A stretch of 37,346 bases of DNA from Priapulus caudatus (GCF_000485595.1 NW_014577110.1:306910-344255); one strand, 5' to 3'; positions 10,063-22,664 are shown, numbered from the stretch's first letter. Notes: generated by a model not told the origin, from the sequence alone. Numbers and translations: made by a program.

Positions 10063-10572
10063 GTAGGAACAAGACACCTTGTGCGGATAAGAGTGCAGCC
10101 TGGGCTAACACGGTATATCTGGCACACCCACAGCGCGTAGGAACAAGACACCCTGTGCCGGGTAGAGCAGCCTGGGCTAACACGGTATATCTGGCTCACA
10201 CACAGCGCGTAGGAACAAGACACCCTGTGTCCGGGTAGAGCAGCCTGGGCTAACACGTATATCTGCACACCCAACCAGCGCGTAAGGAAGCAGATAGACA
10301 CGCCTGATGTGCGGTTAGAGCAGGCCTGCGGCTAACGATGCGGTATGATCTGGCACAACGCCACGGCGGCTGTAGTGAACAGAGACACCCTGTGTCGCGG
10401 TAGAGAAGAGCCTGCTTTATACACGGTATATCGGCACACCCACAGCGCGTCAGGAAGCACAACACCCTGTGTCGGTAGAGGCAGCCTGGGCTTAACCACG
10501 GTATATCTGGCAGCACCGCACAGCGGCGTAGGAAGCAAGACACCTGTGTCGCGGTAGAGCCGCGCTGCTAAC
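10063..10572. repeat. ~73-bp minisatellite, seven copies
   Basis: Each unit starts GTAGGAACAAGACACCCTGT and goes on to AGCAGCCTGGGCTAACACGG, then TATATCTGGCACACCCACAG. Unit starts are near 10063, 10137, 10209, 10282, 10372, 10449 and 10528. The first three are clean and 72-74 bp long. From 10260 onwards the units carry many one-base indels and stretch to 77-90 bp. The rise in indels towards the right, next to a duplicated block with an N gap, suggests unpolished sequence. The unit length is variable, so the open frames are not coding. Confidence 0.93.
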
Positions 10573-11371
10573 CGATATTGCCCGTACGTTACAGGGGCGG
10601 GGACGGGAGGTAACGGGGAGGCTATCAGTCTTCGTGTGGCTATAGTCATAAACGTTGGGCTGTAATAGTTGAGACGCTGATTGTTTTTGGGCACTGTCCA
10701 CTAGCAAGCCTATAGCGAGACTATCACGGGCAATCGCACGCAGCCGCTCAGCTCGCCACACGAAAATTTGCGAAATTAACACAACATGCCAGCGCGATTA
10801 TACCCGCGCTGGCCTGCCAACCAAACGGGGGTGGATGGAGTATATTGTGGCTGCAATAGTAGAAAAGCGTCCATAACAGCAGCCTGAATGAGCCATCAAA
10901 CAGAAACTAATTAAAAATACTATATGAGTTTCGCTCGCAATGCACAATATACAATTTTACTCATGCTTAAATAAGCCAACAGATTCAAGGCTAACCGCCG
11001 CTGCGAGACTTTTGCCAGCTAAATGATGCGATTTTCTGGAAAGAAGTCGAATCCGGTTCAAACACAAGAAATGGCCGACCGGTTACCATGGGCTACATCA
11101 CTTGACGCAATGGCAGCACCTTACAGCGACAAGAAACCAATCGCTCACTCTAATCCATTTTCGACATCCACCGAGGCATGGCTAGATCTACCTTTGGGCG
11201 CGCATAATACAAATTTGTGCCTCCAATTCGCTTTCAAACAAAATTAAAAGCGAAGGCCTTTCCAGGGACAAAAATAGTGTCAATTTGCGTGAAGCAATTT
11301 GAGGAAGGGCACTGTTGTATGCCAGTCTATAGTACTGTTAGTGACGTATATCATAAATCATCACACGAAAG

Positions 11372-11396
11372 NNNNNNNNNNNNNNNNNNNNNNNNN
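11372..11396. other. assembly gap (25 N)
   Basis: Twenty-five unknown bases follow TCACACGAAAG. In the second block the same string, at about 13840-13850, continues into about 790 bp of determined sequence before the similarity resumes. The real gap is therefore probably much larger than 25 bp. Confidence 0.99.
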
Positions 11397-11787
11397 TATA
11401 GATATATATATACTAGTATACTATGTTATATATATATGCTCAGGTCCATAGGATAATATTCGTTTATAATCATATTACTATTATATAGGCCGTTAGAGCT
11501 TAGCACCAGATGAGCGGAAACGGGAGGGCGAGCATACGGGTCCGAATTCGGTCCATTCTGAGTAGCCCAGGTAAAAAATAGGCCATTTTCTAGTTCCCAG
11601 TTGAAAAACATATAGCAATTCATTGTTCCTTTAGATATGTTAAAATCCTAATTCGAAAATACGTTTGTATATTTATTTCCCTGATCGCCAAATAATTGAA
11701 ATGATTTAATCCCGCGTCCCGAGAATAACCGTTCCCCCTTTACAGCTGAAAAAGGAAGAAACCACTCGGTGATAGATATATCCTCTA

Positions 11788-11846
11788 TGTGCATAGTATC
11801 GTGCATAGTATCGTGCATAGTATGTGCATAGTATAGTGCATAGTGA
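11788..11846. repeat. short GTGCATAGTATC repeat
   Basis: Four to five copies of a 12-13-bp unit, GTGCATAGTATC, inside copy 1 of the tandem block. A single GTGCATAGTATGG trace is seen near 15192 in copy 2. Confidence 0.85.
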
Positions 11847-12136
11847 TAGAGAGGATCGCTGATCGCGTCGTGCTTTGTGTGCGTGTCGTTAATTATTGGA
11901 CGTGTCATCGATCTGAGAGCTGCTCGCACATGGTTTATACACAATTATCGCTCTGGCATGACCGGATAACAGCTAGACGCAGCGCTGTATTACAGTAGTA
12001 CAGCAATTTGTTGTTCGAAATTCGCCGAATCGTCGTTTTTCTACCACCACCACCACCTTCACCGAAATATTAGCCTAACCAGATTAGAACGTAATTTTAG
12101 CATTATTGAGATATAGGACTTTGTCTTAATTTCAGT

Positions 12137-12274
12137 GTTGCATGGCTGATTGGCCCGAGGTGTACGTTGCATGGCCGATTGGCCCGCGGTGTATGTTGCA
12201 TGGTCGATTGGCCCGCTGTGTGTGTTGCACGGTCGATTGACTCGCGGTGTATTCTGCATCCGATTGAGGTGTAT
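12137..12274. repeat. 29-bp minisatellite
   Basis: Four 29-bp units start at 12137, 12166, 12195 and 12224, followed by a shortened fifth. Each contains GTTGCATGG, then GATTGGCCCG, then GGTGTAT. In the second block (about 16052-16090) only about one unit is recognisable, so the two blocks differ in copy number or quality. Confidence 0.93.
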
Positions 12275-12477
12275 CGTTCTCTATGTGTAGCAAATTATCC
12301 CACGATAACGTGACCGATTGACCCCTAGGCGTGACATATTAACCCGCGGTTCGGGAGAACGATTTTCACCTCGAGAATGTGTCGAATTAACTCCTCGGAT
12401 ATCCCTAGATGGCTTGATGCACTGTCCGTGACAGCTTGATCCGTCGTAGAACATCCTAATGGACTGCTTAACAAAGA

Positions 12478-12530
12478 CTGCGAGACTGAGACTAAGACTG
12501 AGACTGAGACTGCGAGACTGAGACAACAGC
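12478..12530. repeat. (GAGACT)n short tandem repeat
   Basis: Six- to eight-base units GAGACT/GCGAGACT are repeated about seven times. A degraded counterpart lies near 16770-16850. Confidence 0.85.
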
Positions 12531-12663
12531 GAACAGTTCAACAGCTGGGACTGGGACTACTATAAACATTCCGAAACACTGAACTCTCACGCTATTACTC
12601 GCATATATATCAGTCCTATCTAAACACTGGTTATCGTAAATACGGGTGCCAGCTACACATAGA

Positions 12664-12712
12664 TTAGGTTTGATAGGTTTGATAGGGTTTGATAGGTTTG
12701 ATAGGTCTGATA
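12664..12712. repeat. (GGTTTGATA)n short tandem repeat
   Basis: Five copies of a 9-10-bp unit, GGTTTGATA. A degraded counterpart (GGTTTGAATAGGTTGATAGG) lies near 17042. Confidence 0.88.
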
Positions 12713-13087
12713 CGGAAGAAGACGGAATCTGCATGTAAAGGATTGCTTCGCGAATATATGACTTGTGTGTGATATTAGATTATATGTATAAGCAGAACCG
12801 CATATAGTAGGATAGAGTTACAGTTAGGCCAACTCGTTTACGAACCACAATCAATCTAATTTTGCGCAGACTTATAAATGCATATGCAACCAGTAATAAC
12901 CTATGCATACAAATGGAGTATTTATGGTTAATATGCGTAGCTGAAGTGAAATGTGAGGTAAACGCTAAAATATAAATGTTATAAAATGAGCGAGTAAATA
13001 AACTTTATGATGGAAATTTCCTAGATTTATGGAACTCACAACAAACCGCGATGTCGCTCTATTTTGTCCGTTCGCGCGCACGCCAAG

Positions 13088-16000
13088 AAATATTAATGCC
13101 GTAGTTACAAGGGGGCGGGGACGGGAGGTAACGGGGGAGGCATCAGTCTTCGTGTGCTATAGTCATAAACGTTGGCTGTATAGTTGAGATCTGATTGTTT
13201 TTGGCAACGTCCCTAGCACCTATAATGCGCGACTATCACGGGCAATCGCACGGCAGCCGCTCAGCTCGCACACACGAAATTGCGAAATTAACAACAATCA
13301 TGCCACGCGATTATACCCACTGCCTGCAACAACAGCATATTGTGCTGGTGTTTTACAACAGTAGAAAGCGTCCATAGACAGCAAGCCTGAATGAGCATCA
13401 AACAGAAACTAATTAAAAATACTATAGAGTTTCGTCGCATGCACAATATACAATTTACTCATGCTAAATAACCACAGATTCAAGGACTAAACGCCGCTCG
13501 AGACTTTTGCCAGCTAAATGATGCGAATTTCTGGAAAGAAGTCGGATCCCGGTTCAAACACAAAAATGGCCGACCGGTTACCATGGCTACATCACTTGAC
13601 GCAATGGCACAATTACACGACAGAACCAATCTCACTTCTAATCCATTTTAGACATCCACGAGGCATCTAGATCTACCTTGCGCGCATAATACAAATTTGT
13701 GCACTCCAATTCGCTTTCAAAAAAATTAAAACGAAGGCTTTTTCCAGGGACAAAATAGTGCAATTTGCGGTGAACAATTTGAGGAAGGCAACTGTTGTAT
13801 GACACCTATAGTACTGTTAGTGACGTATACATAAATTATCACACGAAAGCCACGAGCCAAACAGAGACAGTTTTACGCAAGCAAATCTTCCTACGTTATG
13901 CTGGCAACCGCCTCCCTTATATTCATAGTAACCCAACCCTATTGGCTGCAGTTTAATCTCTTTATTCTTCAAACGTCCACATTTACTTTTACAATCTACT
14001 CACTTCTTCCTCCCTTAGTCACTAAAACCCGTCCCTTACTCCTAAACTCTCCAACACTCTGTCTTTCTTATGTAACTCCCTATTTTACTCTGCCAGCTTT
14101 GTTCCTTGTCTCAGCAACCTCATTTTAAAATATATACCTCCTCGCAGCGATGGCTCGGCTGTGGTGAGGGATAGAGATTTGTCAAGCATGAATCACGCTC
14201 TGTCGGTGCTGGAAATATATGGCGCTTAATGTGACACAATCTATTGTGACACGCGCGAAGTGCTGAAACGACGCGGTTAACGGTTGTCGGCTATACAGTC
14301 TGCGAGTTGTTTCGCAATGGCAGCTACTTTATCTCTGCTGCAATTCGTGTTTAGTCGCGCGGAAGTAACCCCATCGCTGCTCCCCCATCAATCTACAAAG
14401 TGGTCGTAGTGGGGGCTTCACACACAGCAGCGATGATGTCCGACTGAGTAAGTTTCACGTAGCTGCGGTCGGTGTCTGTCAGCTGGGACCAGTTCTATGT
14501 ATGCGGACGCGTAATTATTGCATGGAGCAACGCTGATTTCTGCAGGCAATATTCTAGCTGTCGTCTACAGCGTGGTGCTGTCAGCTTCGTTCATTGTATG
14601 TTGGTGTCCAGCTCCGCATCATAGAGCTACATATACATATATATATATTATATATAATATATACTATTATACTGAGTATATTAGGTATATCGACTATGAG
14701 GGGCTATTCTATTTAATATTAATGAGCGATTCTATGAGCTAGCAATCACAGATTTGAAGACGTAGGAGGAACGGAGGAGAGCGTGGACGCCGAACCGGCG
14801 TCCAAGTTATCGGAGTGCAAGCGACAAAGGCTAAAAGACGGATGAGAGGCCAGTCGTTACGGGTCTCGCTACTCTCAAAGATGTAATGGACACACAGACG
14901 CATAAATAGACAAACACATTGTAGGCCCCTCATTTTTCACGAGTTCACTGCTTCAAATAGTCCTATAATTCTAAAAAAATACCAGTTATTTATACTTATT
15001 CAATTTTGATTTCTCTCTGTTTTGAGCCAAATATATGTTAAAATGATCAACGACTATAATTCTATAATACCCGCTCTGTGTCATCGAAGAATTTTTAATA
15101 CCGTTCCCTTCTCTGATCTAGCCGGTGAAGACCGCACACACACCAACAACTTACGGTTGATAGAGAATATTATTTAATTCTCTACTCACCTGGTGCATAG
15201 TATGGAGCACGTAGAATATTAACCGTGCGTTCTCCATCAGTACCTTGTTAGCGCATAAAGAACTGAGATTGGACAAAGGTAAGGAAAGACCTCCATGCGT
15301 AGGAGATCTAGAGATCGCTGACGTGCATTTTGGCCTTGATGCTCGTGTATTGAGTGTCATGTAATTAATTGGGCGGTGTCAAGTGCGAGGAGATACTTGA
15401 AGGTGCCGTCGCCTATCAGAGCAGTGCACTAGAGTAAGTAGTTTATACACCAATTGTGCGCATGACGTGATATCGTGAGGAGGGAATCTGGGCAGACGAT
15501 ATGTACGAGCCGTCGGTGCACATTCTCAGCATCTGGTGAGGCGTGAATCCGTTATGAATTTAATGGGACAACGATTTCATCGATCTGAAGTAGTCTGCTC
15601 GTCCGACAAATATATTTGGTCGCTTACTGAAATCGCCACGTTATTACTCTATATCCCACAACCGCCTAGCCTGCAAAGCCACTGACCGGAACTTAGACTT
15701 CCAACGCCTCGAGAAATATTAGCCTTAAACAGATTAGAACGTCAAATGCTATACATTTAGTTTGATTATGATCAAGGTACCTTATCTAGGTCTAATTTCA
15801 GGTGCTCATGCTGATGGCCGGGCAATTTATGTGGTTGTTTTGCCACGATAGATTCCGATCTCGCGCCCGCAGCGCTATGCAGTCCGAGAATCTGGCCCTG
15901 GCGTTTGTTCTGATTCGCACATATCCCGGAGCTTGCACCCACTTCGGCCTTCACCGAAGATTATGTCTCAGCTCCTAACCAGAAATTATGAGAAAGCGTA

Positions 16001-17695
16001 TAATTTTTAGGATTCAATTCGAGATATAAGGACTTGTGGTCTTAATTTTCAGTGCTGCATTGGCTGATTGGCCCGTGGTGTACGTTGCACCACGTGGCGA
16101 GACCTGTTTGCCACGCACGTGTGAGGGATTTGATCTCCCGGTGGAGGCGACCTGGTCTGAAACATAATGGACCGGGCTCCGCTGTGCTCTGGGTTGCAGA
16201 AACTGTATCGATGATTTCCTCACGCGGTCGTGTAATTACTGCATGGTTGACAAGTATGATTACTGACTGCGTGGTTAAATCGTTCTTCCCTAGTAGTATT
16301 GTGCGGTTAAGTGCGAAATTGGGTATCCCACACGAGAGATGCTGGACGCCTGACCAGCTTTGAATGACTGTTGCTCCAGGAACTTAGATGGAGGCGCTTG
16401 ATCAATACAAGACTTGAGAGCGCGAACGGGAAGACATTAAGAGTGAGCATCCGTGCGGATACTGCGCGAAGGGACAATGCGAATGTACATTACAGGACGC
16501 ATTCAATACGAGGATGTGTTCGAATGAGTAACGGATCTTGGGAATTACTATAACTTCCGACACGGAAACTCTCGCTTTCACGCACAAGTGGCCATGAATA
16601 TTCCCTTAGATATGAGCTCCTCTGAATTCGTACAGCACATGGGGTACTGTCCGTCGGTTAAAGAAAGCTTAGATGCCGGGTCGTAGTAGGACCAAGCCTT
16701 ACCATGAAGGGGATTCATGGCTTATATTCGAAATTTAAGATCTATAAGGGGGTGCGGAGAAGGTAGAACTTAAGGAGACTAATGACTGAGAACTGGAAGA
16801 AGACTGGGAAATGGCAGAGAAACTGGAGACCAGACCAGTGACAGTTCAAAATACATGGCGTGGACTGCGAAGACTTATCTATAAAACATACGATATGGGT
16901 TCCGGAAACAACTTTGAAGCTCTCATTACGGGTTCGAGTTAATATCTCGTCTTATCAGAAATTATCATGTACCTATCTATATTACGCGATCGGGTTATCT
17001 TTTGTAAATAACGGGTAGCCCAGCTGCACAATACGATGTAAGGTTTGAATAGGTTGATAGGGGTTTGTCATAGGTTTGAGTAGACGTCTAAGATTACGTT
17101 GAAGAGAGCGCGAATCTCATGCATGTAATAGGATTTGCTATTATCGCTGAATCAGATTATGATATTGTGTGTTGATATTTTTAGATTAATGAATTGGTAC
17201 TACACAGTTCAGTGAACCGCAAATATAAGATAGGAGAGAGTTGACCAGGTGTTAGCCTCGTGCTATCTCGGTGTTACGAACGCACAATCAATCTGAATTA
17301 TTGAGGACAGTACTAATAATATGGCATCATTATGCAAGCCACAGTAATAACGCTATTGAATTAACAAATGGATTTGATTTAATTATGGTAATTAGAATAG
17401 TAGCCGCTAGACTCGAAGCATGACACCATGCTGAGGAGCATAACTTATCCATACCAAACGCTAAAGATAATAATGTATACAATCACCACCGAGGCGCGAG
17501 TAACACTCAAAACCCCTTTAAGATGGAGACCACTTAGACCCTTAGAATTACCTAGGAACTGCACTAACCACAACACTGTCCCCCCCCCCCCACACCACCC
17601 ACCCCCAACAGACCGAGCCCCACCCGCCGACACCCTCGACTCTATTTTTGTAGCGTTCGCCAGCTCTGCGCCACGCCCAAGAAAATATTATATAT
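13088..17695. repeat. tandem block, copy 2 (noisy)
   Basis: Second copy of the block at 10573-13087. 13088-13852 aligns readily with 10573-11371. 13853-14640 has no counterpart because copy 1 has its gap there. It includes a pyrimidine-rich hydrophobic frame at 13898-14128, which is not called. The rest aligns with 11397-13087 through many indels and substitutions. The start of the third section appears twice (about 15700-15830 and 15942-16090), which looks like a mis-joined noisy read rather than evolution. No exon was recognised. A poly-C run lies at about 17580-17591. Confidence 0.75.
14636..14690. repeat. (TA)n-rich patch
   Basis: ATATATAT with TATTATA interruptions, the counterpart of the (TA)n at 11397-11440 immediately after the N gap in copy 1. 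Confidence 0.85.
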
Positions 17696-17734
17696 ATATA
17701 ATAGTATATATACTATGTATATGATAGGGATAGA

Positions 17735-17960
17735 CGCGCAAATTCACACTCATAAACAAAAATATACATGCAGACAGACACACGCGCACACACACGCACG
17801 CGCGCACACACACGCACGAACGCGCACACGCGTAAACTCACAGACGCGTACACACACACGTAAACACAAACTCGCACACACACACACACACACACGTAAA
17901 CACACACGCGAAACACACACGCGCACACACACACACACACGTAAACACACACGCGCGCGC
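17735..17960. repeat. (CA)n/(CACG)n tract
   Basis: About 225 bp of CACA with ACGCGC and CGTAAACACACA interruptions. The module CACACACACACACGTAAACA recurs at least twice (ending near 17902 and 17947). Reading frames give Thr/His or Cys/Val runs only. Confidence 0.95.
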
Positions 17961-18445
17961 CCCCTTTAGGCATGTCTATATAATCTACGTGTGCATGCGC
18001 GACCGTCCGTGCCGCGTACTTACCCCGACAACGGGACCGGTGAAGAGTTACACGCAAGGCTAAAGTGTATGCATAAATGCATGGCTATGTTTACGCATAT
18101 AGCCAGGGATTTAATCGCCGAGGCGAGATTATGCGCGCGTGCTCGTTGATAACGCCTGCTCGCGGGCTTCTCTCGCGAGCCTTATGCAGATGCACCCGAT
18201 TGTAATCATGACCGCCGCGACGAACTCACTCATCTTTCAGTTGGCAATAGCTGCGAAGATCTATATAGCAATTTCCTCCGTCGTATAATCGCGCTTTATT
18301 GAAGACTTGCATTCTTATGCAGCATCGGATTCGCGGGGCCCGGTGATGACAGAAGACGTTACTTGAGCTTTGATGGCAACTCATCGTCGTATTATATCGT
18401 ATCGCAATCCTCGCTGACGCAAGCGCCCTGCACCACCGGTAAATG

Positions 18446-18448
<3 letters not shown>
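17961..18448. other. unassigned sequence
   Basis: Unique, CpG-containing sequence. No exon or RNA gene was recognised. Confidence 0.55.
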
Positions 18449-18494
<46 letters not shown>

Positions 18495-18552
18495 GCTCTG
18501 GCTCTCTCTTCCTCTTGCTCTCGCGCTCTCTCGTTCTCTCTCTCTCCCCCTT
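18449..18552. repeat. (CT)n microsatellite
   Basis: A pure (CT)n run at 18449-18491, followed by imperfect TCTCTC/TCTTGC sequence. The minus-strand frame is Arg/Glu-rich by composition only. Confidence 0.97.
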
Positions 18553-18567
18553 CCCCTCACTCCTGTA

Positions 18568-18835
18568 TTCCTGTCTTCCACGGATAGAATCCTTGTCCTC
18601 CGCGACTAGTGTTCTTGTCGTCTATGTGGAGCATTCCTGTCTACCAAGGTTAATATTCCTGTCTTCCAATGGTAATATTCTTTTCTTCCAATGGTAGTAT
18701 TTCTGTCTTCCACGGGTAGTATTATTCTTGTCTTTTACATAAAGTGTTCCTGGCTTCCAAGAGTAATATTCTTTTCTTCCAATGGTAGTATTCTTGTCTT
18801 CCACGGTTCCATGTTCTTGCTATTCGCGGACATTA
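18568..18835. repeat. 22-bp minisatellite, twelve copies
   Basis: Twelve consecutive units, almost all exactly 22 bp, have a consensus close to TTCTTGTCTTCCANGG followed by GTAGTA. Unit 7 carries 3 extra bases and unit 11 one. A 22-bp period breaks any reading frame, so the Ser/Leu- and Lys/Asn-rich frames here are not genes. The fixed period despite about 20-30% divergence implies an old array. Confidence 0.92.
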
Positions 18836-20335
18836 TTCCTACGAAGCAGTATTCGCAATACACAACGGGTAGTATTCAAATCGTTTACTAAAGTAGCGCA
18901 TCATCGGCGGTATATTCCTCCAGGGGGTCTGTATCTATGTCTGCTATTAACGGGTGTCTTCATGCATGCGGGTGTCGAGATTCTCCGTGTTTTCAGCCGC
19001 ATTTCCTCTTGAATACGTAACGATGCCTGCCAATCCTAAACTGCGTAAACTCCACGTATAATCGCGATAAGTGCATTCGAACGCTGCCGGAAAAGTGAGC
19101 ATTTTTTAGGAGCCGTGTGACCGCAATAGATTGCGCTGCATGCTCGGCGCGGGCTGTTACTGCGCCGATGCCGCGCAGCCGCTGCATAAAGATGACTCGC
19201 AGACATCAGCAGCTGGCTAGGCGATGAAATGCTGACCCCACCCTCGAGTAGCGCAGCCGACGTCAGTCAGAATGAGTAATCCTCAACTGCTACCTGGCAT
19301 TAATCCGCCGCTATTTTCCGGGAGCTTCGCGCGTTCAGTTTTTTTTTTAGTCTAGCTGCCGGAAGATTATTTATAGATATATCACAAGATTATAAGCCGG
19401 CTCTAGCGACAAAGCCATGCACTGCAAGTCTTTAAGAATCTGTTAGCCCTAGCTAGTCAGCAGACAGATGGCATCAGCGAACCAATAACTATTCGCATAC
19501 ACTCGGCAATGTTGAAATTACATGGAGAGTTTATAATTAGTGGGCAGCATCTCACATTTCAAGCTCCCCATCGCCTTCCCTATCCTTCCCACGGATGATA
19601 TTACTCTGGATACACTACTATAGCGTCAATAAAGGATGCTATACATAGTCACGTCGACATACGCTCTTCGGCCCGAATAGCTTCTCTAAGAATCTAGTGC
19701 CTCGATTATATTTTGCAGGGTGTCGCCAGAGTACTATTGTCGACAGCGTGTGATTACGCGGTCGCCTCACAGTACGGGGAGGAAATTCCACGGCATAAAC
19801 GAGCTTTCATTAGAAGTTCTAGGGTTATCCTAACTATACTCTCGACGGAGCAGATGAGAGGGCGACGCGTGGCTGTATCACCGCCGTAGTCTAGCTGCGC
19901 GAGTGATAGGTGATCATAAGAACTAAAAAGTGAGTGCAGGAGGCAAGACATTTGTTCTCCGCATTCAGTGTCAGGTAAAGTCTACGGGGAGATCCGCGGC
20001 ATCAGACTCTTCCAGAATATGGCCGAATGAAAACGGCCATGCGCTGTTCGAGAACTACTACACATAGTGCACCGTTACACGTATTTCAGCCTGTTCTGCT
20101 AGCATCTATGACAATACGACATACGCATATACGCTCTCCTATATGACACTATTTGTCATAGAAAGATTCTTCCTGCGTTGCGTTAGGTTGCTGAATAAAC
20201 AGCTATAGGGAAGCCTTACTGTAGAACCGAGGAAGGTGACGAGGACCTCGCATGCAGCCCGTGCATGCACAGAATAAAACTGATAACGAGAAGAAGATCG
20301 GGATTTGAGATGGAGCCGTCCGTATCCACCGCGCT
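18836..20335. other. unassigned sequence
   Basis: 1.5 kb of unique sequence. A 7-bp hairpin, ATGGCCG / CGGCCAT, lies around 20022-20041. No exon, RNA or tandem repeat was supported. Confidence 0.55.
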
Positions 20336-20700
20336 CTAAAGAAAGGCAGATAAATAGGGAAGAAAGGAAGAAAGAGAAAGGGCGGAGAGACAGGGGATAA
20401 ATAAGGGGGTGAGAGAGACGAATGAGAGAGAGCCGAATAGAGAAAGGGAGGAAGCGAGGCAGGGAGTAGGAGATGGAGAGAGAGGAAGCGGGAGAGGGAA
20501 AGAGGGAGAGATAGAGGAAGAGAGAAGAACAAAGGAAGAGAGAGGGGGGAGAGAAATGGATGAAGTGAGGAAGGGAGAGATTGAGAAAAGGAGAGAGAGG
20601 TGGTAGAGAAGGGACAGAAAAAGAGAGAGAGAGAAAGGGAGAGAGATAGAGAGGAGGAGGAGGAAGGAATGAGGGAGGTGGAAGGGGAAGGAGACGAGAA
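20336..20700. repeat. GA-rich polypurine tract
   Basis: About 365 bp of nearly pure purine on the plus strand, made of irregular GAGAGA, GGAAG and GAAAG units. The 200-residue Ser/Leu/Pro-rich minus-strand frame is a translation of this tract. Confidence 0.95.
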
Positions 20701-21860
20701 AATTGAAGTTACAAATGGAGCAAGTCGTGACACGTCGCACAGCGGTGTGGATAGATGGAGATTAAGCGGTGACGGAACTAGCCTAGGGGTTACGTGGCGT
20801 GCCACTCACATATTGCTTGTTTGAATGATAGTTATTATATTAAGCAAATAAACGATCGAAACGTGATTTTTAAATGTTTTACTGGGAATAATATAATAAT
20901 CTGTGCATATATGCGTGGCCTAAATAGGGTCTACGTTCCCACTGATTCGCTGGTTTTTTTGTTTGCTTTATAATACTCCGTTTACATGCACACGACGCCA
21001 ATGTACAGAGTTTAGGGGAATATATAGGATGCGTGCTTGCGTGCGCGCGCGTCCTCGTGTCCGCACGTGAGGTAATTATTTCCGAGTTGTGCATAGTAGC
21101 ACTGACTGCGAGGGGTCGTGGAGCGATGTAAATAATAGGTGTGTGAGAGAAGAGACAGAGGGAAGCTGCTGGCCAGCAACGAACATTTGTTACATGAATG
21201 AATATGCGCGTGGCAGTCAGGATGCCACGTAGTGATTTAGGTTACAAATGATAATTATTTGTAATCTCGTGTAATTTGTGTTCGCCGCTGGATAATGAAT
21301 GAAATATCGGCTGGTTATGACGTATAACCTTCGCGTGTAAAGCCGCATTGAAGCTTTTGTGAAAAATTGTGTGTTATGTGTTAGTTAGGTATCATTGCCC
21401 TTGGGCAGGTGACACATCATGAATCTGAGTCGAGGTACACTACTCTGTTTTAATCAACTGTCTGTTTTACATTACAAGTTGTTTTACTTTTTCATTTACT
21501 TCTTGGATATTGCGATCATGTTTTGATGATGCCTGCGTAAATGCTAGAGGCCCATGATTCACGGACCGCAAATGGCTAGTGTTTATAGAATAACTTGAAA
21601 AATAAACATCTTCGTATATTTGCAGCTGCATTGTTCTCATGAAAACGTCACCAGTTAGATACATATTTAGTACAAAATCACTAGAGATACATCCTTGATA
21701 TTTAAAAGAACAAAGCAAACAGTATAATATTTGGCATGTAAAATTACGTGACTTCTTCGCTTCTGCCTTCGACATTCTTTAATTGCTCTATATAGCGTCG
21801 CTGGCGTTATAAGCAACCTGCAAAATACCCATGTATGAGACCAACTGAAGATACGTGCAA
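20701..21860. other. unassigned sequence
   Basis: AT-rich unique sequence. There is a small inverted repeat, ACAAAT / ATTTGT, near 21245-21263. Minus-strand open frames around 21467-21888 are short and run into the neighbouring (TA)n. Confidence 0.55.
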
Positions 21861-21861
21861 C

Positions 21862-21892
<31 letters not shown>

Positions 21893-21919
21893 ATATATAT
21901 ATAATATTATATATATATG
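21861..21919. repeat. (TA)n microsatellite
   Basis: Two TA runs separated by ACATG and AATATTA interruptions. Confidence 0.96.
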
Positions 21920-22261
21920 CAGATACATGTGTTTGTGTATATCTATGGTGTAACCGAGGAAATGTCGTATATTAGCTATCCTAACCTGGTGAGATCGTCT
22001 GGCGGAGGTCATATAGCAGCGGTAATAGAACGAAATCCTGTGCTCACTATGACAAAATTAATGTGCTAGCAAGCAAATTGCGGATATTCACAGTAGCTGT
22101 ACCATTCTGCGGGGTCGGGTTTGCTCAGCACTGAATCTGTTATCTGTTTATATTCTACAAAGAAATGCCGCTGGATGAATAAATGTTAATTTCGTGTAAA
22201 TAAATTACCTATTTGTCTAACTGATAATTATATGCCTAGAATTGGTATGTGTAAGTAATTG
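21920..22261. other. unassigned sequence
   Basis: Unique, AT-rich; nothing recognised. Confidence 0.5.
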
Positions 22262-22382
22262 TATGTGTATGTGTGTGTATGGGCGTGCGTGCGTGTGCGT
22301 GTGATTGTGTGTGCGCGCGCAAGCGTGTAGGTGCGGAGGCGTGTCCGTGCGTGCGCGCGTGCGTGTATGTGCGTGTGTATAC
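22262..22382. repeat. (GT)n/(GTGC)n tract
   Basis: GTGTAT, GTGCGTGC and GCGCGC units over about 120 bp. About 160 bp downstream lies a CA-rich tract of matching composition (22546-22627), so the two could pair as a loose inverted repeat. Confidence 0.94.
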
Positions 22383-22545
22383 ATTAGATTATATTTTATA
22401 TCATATTATGTATTTCTTTATCTTTATAGTTATATTTACTGATATTTTTGCATATGGCTTGCATTTTTTTATTTATTAGTCATCGTGGTAACACGCAATG
22501 TTTTATGTCTAATTAATGTGTTTCTCTTTCTCCGCTATACGTAAA

Positions 22546-22628
22546 CGCACGCCCACACACACACATACACACACATACGCACGCACGCACGCACACATAC
22601 ACACACGCGCGCGCACGCACACACGCAA

Positions 22629-22664
<36 letters not shown>

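Larger units (their letters stand above)
10573..13087. repeat. tandem block, copy 1 (contains the N gap)
   Basis: This block matches 13088-17695 in the same order and orientation. The first ~800 bp (to 11371) match 13088-13852 closely, differing mostly by one-base indels. After the gap, 11397-12055 matches about 14640-15490 weakly. 12055-13087 matches 15700-17695 with many indels, ending in both copies at a CCAAGAAATATTA-like string. The open frame at 11023-11247 falls in this block but is broken in copy 2, so it is not called. Either an old tandem duplication or two overlapping contigs left unmerged would explain this. Confidence 0.8.

Noticed and set aside
10063-10572. CRISPR-like array
   Set aside because: The whole ~73-bp unit repeats, with no unique spacers; the DNA is eukaryotic.
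11023-11247. 74-codon frame in the tandem block
   Set aside because: The second copy of the same DNA has frameshifts throughout, and the block is probably unpolished sequence.
20203-20805. 200-codon Ser/Leu/Pro-rich minus-strand frame
   Set aside because: Mostly the GA-rich tract; the short non-repeat ends have no recognisable domain.
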